A DNA stretch of 64,000 nt, from positions 434,001 to 498,000 of the forward strand of contig NZ_BSTX01000002.1 of assembly GCF_030269765.1 (NCBI RefSeq), read 5' to 3'. Below, one piece after another: positions 60,523-64,000 of this stretch. Source of the stretch: Actinorhabdospora filicis. GTDB lineage: Bacteria > Actinomycetota > Actinomycetes > Mycobacteriales > Micromonosporaceae. The notes under the pieces were generated by a model. It ran no database searches, was not told the DNA's origin, and saw only the letters and a program-made list of their open reading frames with translations. Every line of letters begins with the position of its first letter. The first letter of the stretch is position 1. The translations under genes were made by a program, and so were the position numbers.

Positions 60523-61906
60523 GATCGTCCCCGTCCTGGTGCCGGTCGAAGGCGAGGAAGTAGTTGATGTCGGCGGTGACGGCCTCGATGAGCCGGTCGC
60601 CGCCCGGTGCGCCGCGCAGGCACTGCTCGTTGCGGCGGCGGGTGGCCCGCGAGAAGGGGAGCCGCCCGTAGTTCTGGTAGCGGACGCCGCCACCGGCGTC
60701 GCGGCGCGGCATGACCTCGGCGCGCGCGTGCACGCTCGCCGAGAAGGGGATGTCCAGGCGCCCGTCGGCGAAGGCCTTCTCCACCGCCGCCGATATCCGC
60801 TGCCCGTCGGCCTGGTCGAGGACGGGGTCGACGAGCTCGGCGACCTCCCGCTCGATCCAGTACCGCTCCTCCTCGACGCGGACCTCGTCGACGGTCACGA
60901 AGTCCAGGAACGGGGTGAAGGCCATCGCGGTGGTGCGCACCCCGAGGGCGTTGGTGGCCGCGTCGGGGATGCCGTAGGCCTCCTGGTTGGTCTTGTTGAT
61001 GACCTTCACCGCGCCGCCCAGCCGCGCGGTCAGCCCCGCGTAGTGGATCAGCGCGTCGGCGGTGGCCGTGGTGCGCGGGAAGACGCCCATGAAGGTGTGC
61101 AGGACGGGGTAGACCGCGACCCGCTCCGGCAGGTACTTCGCCGCCAGCGACCGGATCGCGCGCAGCGCGGCCACGTCCTGGTGCACCTCACCGCCCTGCG
61201 GATAGGCGATCGACACGCACCGCACGCCCTCGGCGGCCGCCGAGCACGCCTCCAGGAGGCAGACGGCCAGCGAGATCGCCGGCGGCACCAGGACCCCGGT
61301 GAGCGAACCGAACATCTCCCGGTCGATGGGCACGCCCTCATCGGCGAGGATCCCGCAGACGGCGTCGATCTGCCGCCAGGCCTCCAGCGAGACCGCCAGC
61401 GGCACGTTCTTGGAGTACGGCAGGTTGTAGGACAGCCCGCCGCCCTCGAAGGAGGTGATCCCGGCCGCCAGGGTGACGGCGAACAGCTCACGCCCGTCGG
61501 GGGACCCGTGCCGCACCTGCAAGGGCGCGCGCACCGAGGCGTCCAGGTCGCGGCCGCGCCGCCACCCGTGCGCCACCAGCGGATACCCGTTGAGACCGGC
61601 CGGGTCGCGGCGCAGCGCCTCGGCGGCGCTGCGGAAGTGCTTGAGCCGGGTGTAGGAGTCGATGGTCAGCGTCAGCACGCTCGGGCGCCCCTCGGCCTCG
61701 ATGGCCTGGAGCAGCTCGCGCATGCGCTCGTGATCGCCGACCCCGCAGCGCGGCTGCACCACCGGGACGCCGCGCCGGTCGGCGGCGGCGAGCACCGCCG
61801 CGACCGTCGGCTTGTCCGTCCGGCGCAGCCACGCCACGATGTCGGGCCACGGCGGCAGAGCGGCGGCCACCCGCCGCTCGATCCGCAGCCCCGGGATCTC
61901 AGACAC
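60509..61906 (-). CDS. glmE: Glutamate (methylaspartate) mutase epsilon subunit
   Basis: The 465-residue TIM-barrel protein has the GlmE order: [92 protein letters not shown]. GlmE with GlmS and adenosylcobalamin rearranges L-glutamate to (2S,3S)-3-methylaspartate. Its GTG start (61904-61906) overlaps the glmS stop by 8 bp, so the subunits are coupled. In friulimicin biosynthesis the same pair supplies methylaspartate to an NRPS (known from that pathway). Here the building block is inferred. Confidence 0.9.
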   Translation of the reverse strand: MSEIPGLRIERRVAAALPPWPDIVAWLRRTDKPTVAAVLAAADRRGVPVVQPRCGVGDHERMRELLQAIEAEGRPSVLTLTIDSYTRLKHFRSAAEALRRDPAGLNGYPLVAHGWRRGRDLDASVRAPLQVRHGSPDGRELFAVTLAAGITSFEGGGLSYNLPYSKNVPLAVSLEAWRQIDAVCGILADEGVPIDREMFGSLTGVLVPPAISLAVCLLEACSAAAEGVRCVSIAYPQGGEVHQDVAALRAIRSLAAKYLPERVAVYPVLHTFMGVFPRTTATADALIHYAGLTARLGGAVKVINKTNQEAYGIPDAATNALGVRTTAMAFTPFLDFVTVDEVRVEEERYWIEREVAELVDPVLDQADGQRISAAVEKAFADGRLDIPFSASVHARAEVMPRRDAGGGVRYQNYGRLPFSRATRRRNEQCLRGAPGGDRLIEAVTADINYFLAFDRHQDGDDHANS

Positions 61907-62339
61907 GGGACAGCGGGGGACGCGCCTCGGCGCGCAGCAGGTCCAGCAGCAACGGCAGCTGCTCGGCGTCGCCGAGGATGTAGTCCACGCCCAGCTCGTA
62001 GAGCCGCTCATGGTCCCGATCGCTCTTCTTGCTGCCCACCGAGAGGTTGCCGCCGACGATGACGGGGACCTGGAGCAGGCCCGCCGAGCGCAGCGCGGGC
62101 AGGTCCCGCAGGTCCTCATAGGCGTGTCCGTTGAGGCTGCCGATGATCACCGCCTCGGCGTCGGGATGGGCGGTGTGCGCCTCGGCGAACTCCTCCAGCG
62201 GTGTGCAGACCCCGAGGTTGGTCACGGTGAACCCCGACTCGCGCAACCGCATCGCGATGAGGTGGTTGGCGACGGCGTGCGCGTCGCTGCGGGCCACGCC
62301 GAGGATCACCTGGCGCGGTGGTGGGGACGTGGTGGTCAT
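61899..62339 (-). CDS. glmS: Glutamate mutase sigma subunit (cobalamin-binding)
   Basis: The 146-residue product is a B12-binding domain: RSDAHAVANHLI places the lower-ligand His21 in a DxHxxA form where most have DxHxxG, followed by VIIGSLNGHAYEDL and VIVGGNLSVGSKK. The Gly-to-Ala change next to the ligand His is unusual and deserves attention. It pairs with the epsilon subunit directly downstream. Function needs adenosylcobalamin from elsewhere in the genome. Confidence 0.85.
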   Translation of the reverse strand: MTTTSPPPRQVILGVARSDAHAVANHLIAMRLRESGFTVTNLGVCTPLEEFAEAHTAHPDAEAVIIGSLNGHAYEDLRDLPALRSAGLLQVPVIVGGNLSVGSKKSDRDHERLYELGVDYILGDAEQLPLLLDLLRAEARPPLSRV

Positions 62340-62352
62340 GGGACCTCTCCTG

Positions 62353-63579
62353 TCAGTCGTCGAAGGCGGAGAACAGGTCGCGGCCGCTGATCGCGGCGAT
62401 CCGGTCCACGCTGTACTCGCGCGGGTCGGCGGCCGAGAGGGAGTCGAAGACGACGCTGATCGCCGGGACCAGCCCCCACACGGCCCGGTACTGCGGCCAG
62501 CCGGGGTGCCCGCCGTCCACATCGGCCTGACGCTCGAAGACGTACCCGGCCCACTCCCGGCTCATCGGGCGGCGATGGTGGAAGTCGTGGCAGACGGTGT
62601 CGCCGGTGAGCACCAGATAGCGGGACGGGAAGTGCAGCAGCAGCATCCGCGCCCACCACCGCGCCCACCGTCCGACATGGACGATTCCGCGGCCCGGCTC
62701 CGGCGCGGCCTCACCGATGAAGATCGCGTTGGTGAGGCTCCCGAAGTAGTCGCGGCCCTTGCGTTCGGCGGCCAGCGGCGAGGGGAAGGTGTGCTTGACG
62801 CACAACCGCAGCGTGTTGCTCACCTGGTAGGGCACCGTCAGCGGCCACACCCAGCACACCAGCGCGAACGGCCACCAGCCCGTCCACACCAGCGCCACCG
62901 CGATCAGCAGGTAGACACCGGCGGTGACATAGCGGGTCCGCGCCGAGGCCGGCTGGAAGTAGGAGCGGATCCGGCCGATGAGGAACCGGGCGTGGAACAC
63001 CGGATTCACCAGCGTCACCAGCACCCGCGCCCACATCCGCCGCCGCGACATCCCCGGCGCCAGCCGCAGCCCGATCAGGAACGCCTGGACCGTCGGATCG
63101 CGCACCGTCATGTGATGGACGGCGTGGTGATCGGCGACGTGCTCGACGGTGTAGCGCTCGAAGTCCTGCACCATCAGCACCCCGGCGATGACCCTCCCCA
63201 AGGGACGGTCCACCGACTGCCGCGCCCACAGGTTCCGGTGGGCGGCCTGGTGATAGACCATCATCCGCAGGTTCCGCATCCCGTGCAGCGACACCGCCCA
63301 CCCGGCCACCAGGACCGGCGAAAACCACCAGATCCCGGCCAGCAGACCCGACAGGGCCCAGCACGACAGGGCCAGCCCGCCGAGCATCGAGACGAAACCG
63401 AACACGACATGGTGGCCCGGCCGCAGCCTCGGCCCGCGCTGCCCGGTGTACGGCTTGCCGGTGAGATAGGTGAGCGGCAGCGCGAGCACCGGTCCCGCCG
63501 ATGGCATCGCGTCGCGGACTTCCGCGGCCTCGCGCTCGCCGATGAGCGCCGGATTGGTGGTGACGAGGCCGTCTGTCAT
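62353..63579 (-). CDS. Membrane fatty-acid desaturase/hydroxylase-superfamily enzyme
   Basis: The 408-residue protein has several membrane helices and three His boxes: HQAAHRNLW, HVADHHAVHH and CHDFHHRRP, the diiron-binding pattern of membrane desaturases and hydroxylases. The N-terminal 40 residues are soluble. GGAGG-like CAGGGAGGCG precedes the ATG at 63577-63579. It ends 13 bp before the glmS start and is the second gene in the window part of the operon. It may hydroxylate or desaturate an acyl chain or a carrier-bound amino acid; that is inference. Confidence 0.8.
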   Translation of the reverse strand: MTDGLVTTNPALIGEREAAEVRDAMPSAGPVLALPLTYLTGKPYTGQRGPRLRPGHHVVFGFVSMLGGLALSCWALSGLLAGIWWFSPVLVAGWAVSLHGMRNLRMMVYHQAAHRNLWARQSVDRPLGRVIAGVLMVQDFERYTVEHVADHHAVHHMTVRDPTVQAFLIGLRLAPGMSRRRMWARVLVTLVNPVFHARFLIGRIRSYFQPASARTRYVTAGVYLLIAVALVWTGWWPFALVCWVWPLTVPYQVSNTLRLCVKHTFPSPLAAERKGRDYFGSLTNAIFIGEAAPEPGRGIVHVGRWARWWARMLLLHFPSRYLVLTGDTVCHDFHHRRPMSREWAGYVFERQADVDGGHPGWPQYRAVWGLVPAISVVFDSLSAADPREYSVDRIAAISGRDLFSAFDD

Positions 63580-63635
63580 GACGCCTCCCTGTGAGACTGG
63601 TCGATCGTGTGGGGGTCGCTGTGGCCGGCGGCTCT

Positions 63636-64000
63636 TCAACCGGTCATCTCGGCGGCGGTGGCCAGGATCGTGTCGATGAGCTCGTCGAGCTGCGCGGTGG
63701 TGGTCGCCGGGTTGAGGAGCATGAGCTTGAGGCGAACCACGCGGGAGCCGTCCTCCTCGGTGGACCACGTGCGCGCCATGAGCGCGCGGCCCAGGGTGGC
63801 CAGGCGGCGGCGGAGTTCGGCGTTGAACGCGTCGGCGTCGCGCCCGTCCGGTGGCAGGTAACGGAACAGGACGGTCGAGAGCACCGGGGGCTCGGCCAGG
63901 TCCAGCAGCGGCTCGGATTCCACGCGCGCGGCGGCGTGGCGGGCCAGCTCGCAGCAGCGGTCGACGAGGTCGCCGATGCCGTCGACGCCGAGGACGGCGA
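63636..64000 (-). CDS. PLP-dependent (group II) amino acid decarboxylase, C-terminal part
   Basis: The frame enters from the right edge and ends at 63636. The visible 120 residues read AVLGVDGIGDLVDRCCELAR, RVESEPLLDLAEPPVLSTVLF, LMARTWSTEEDGSRVVRLKL and MLLNPATTTAQLDELIDT, the C-terminal domain of group II decarboxylases (aspartate, glutamate, 2,4-diaminobutyrate types). The PLP Lys region lies outside. It stands first in the visible operon and could supply beta-alanine, GABA or a diamine. The start and substrate are not visible. Confidence 0.8.
   Translation of the reverse strand, partial: AVLGVDGIGDLVDRCCELARHAAARVESEPLLDLAEPPVLSTVLFRYLPPDGRDADAFNAELRRRLATLGRALMARTWSTEEDGSRVVRLKLMLLNPATTTAQLDELIDTILATAAEMTG

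Overview
The window is G+C-rich DNA with strongly G/C-biased third codon positions, frequent GTG starts and tightly packed, often overlapping genes. It carries HTH-DUF5753/DUF397 pairs, Tat and LPXTG export signals and a modular NRPS. This fits a filamentous actinomycete chromosome (Streptomyces/Streptosporangiales-like); I cannot name the species. I recognised no rRNA, tRNA, intact insertion sequence or CRISPR array. Both ends cut genes.

Layout. 0-9 kb: secreted endonuclease/exonuclease/phosphatase proteins (one cut by the left edge, one with FG-GAP repeats), a DUF218 protein, an XRE regulator divergent from a 53-aa 'WPC' protein, two tandem paralogous membrane proteins and a PP2C-like phosphatase. 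8.8-17.5 kb: sugar metabolism (ROK regulator, TIM-barrel isomerase/epimerase, Gfo/Idh/MocA oxidoreductase, ribulokinase), a Tat-exported metallo-beta-lactamase-fold protein divergent from a LysR regulator, and small secreted or membrane proteins. 17.5-25.6 kb: a beta-lactamase-fold hydrolase, an internally duplicated unknown protein, an MMPL transporter with its own two-component system, and an LPXTG-anchored DUF11 surface protein.

25.7-41.5 kb is a patchwork of short accessory genes with defence and conflict themes: two paralogous cysteine-rich micropeptides, a frameshifted Imm1-like immunity relic, a caspase with about 11 TPR/Sel1-like repeats, an orphan Cas6e with no other cas gene, a second XRE/DUF397 locus divergent from three overlapping WPC micro-ORFs, a DddA-like DNA deaminase toxin overlapping a small unrecognised partner gene, and a SitI3-like immunity protein. 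VOC, GNAT, NUDIX, HD, APH-like and IMP cyclohydrolase-like enzymes lie between them.

41.6-64 kb is a biosynthetic gene cluster that continues past the right edge. An MFS exporter converges on a dimodular NRPS (C-A-PCP-C-A-PCP-TE). Upstream lie an aminotransferase, an SDR, and an eight-gene chain with overlapping ends: glutamate mutase S and E subunits, sulfotransferase, a periplasmic-binding-fold protein without signal peptide, an acetolactate-synthase-like TPP enzyme, a cystathionine-beta-synthase-like enzyme, a glutamate-dehydrogenase-fold enzyme and an adenylosuccinate-lyase-family lyase. A histidine-box membrane oxygenase/desaturase and a PLP decarboxylase precede the chain. My reading is that the operon makes one or two unusual amino acids, at least one of the 3-methylaspartate type, for a short tailored peptide. 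I do not recognise this combination as a characterised pathway.
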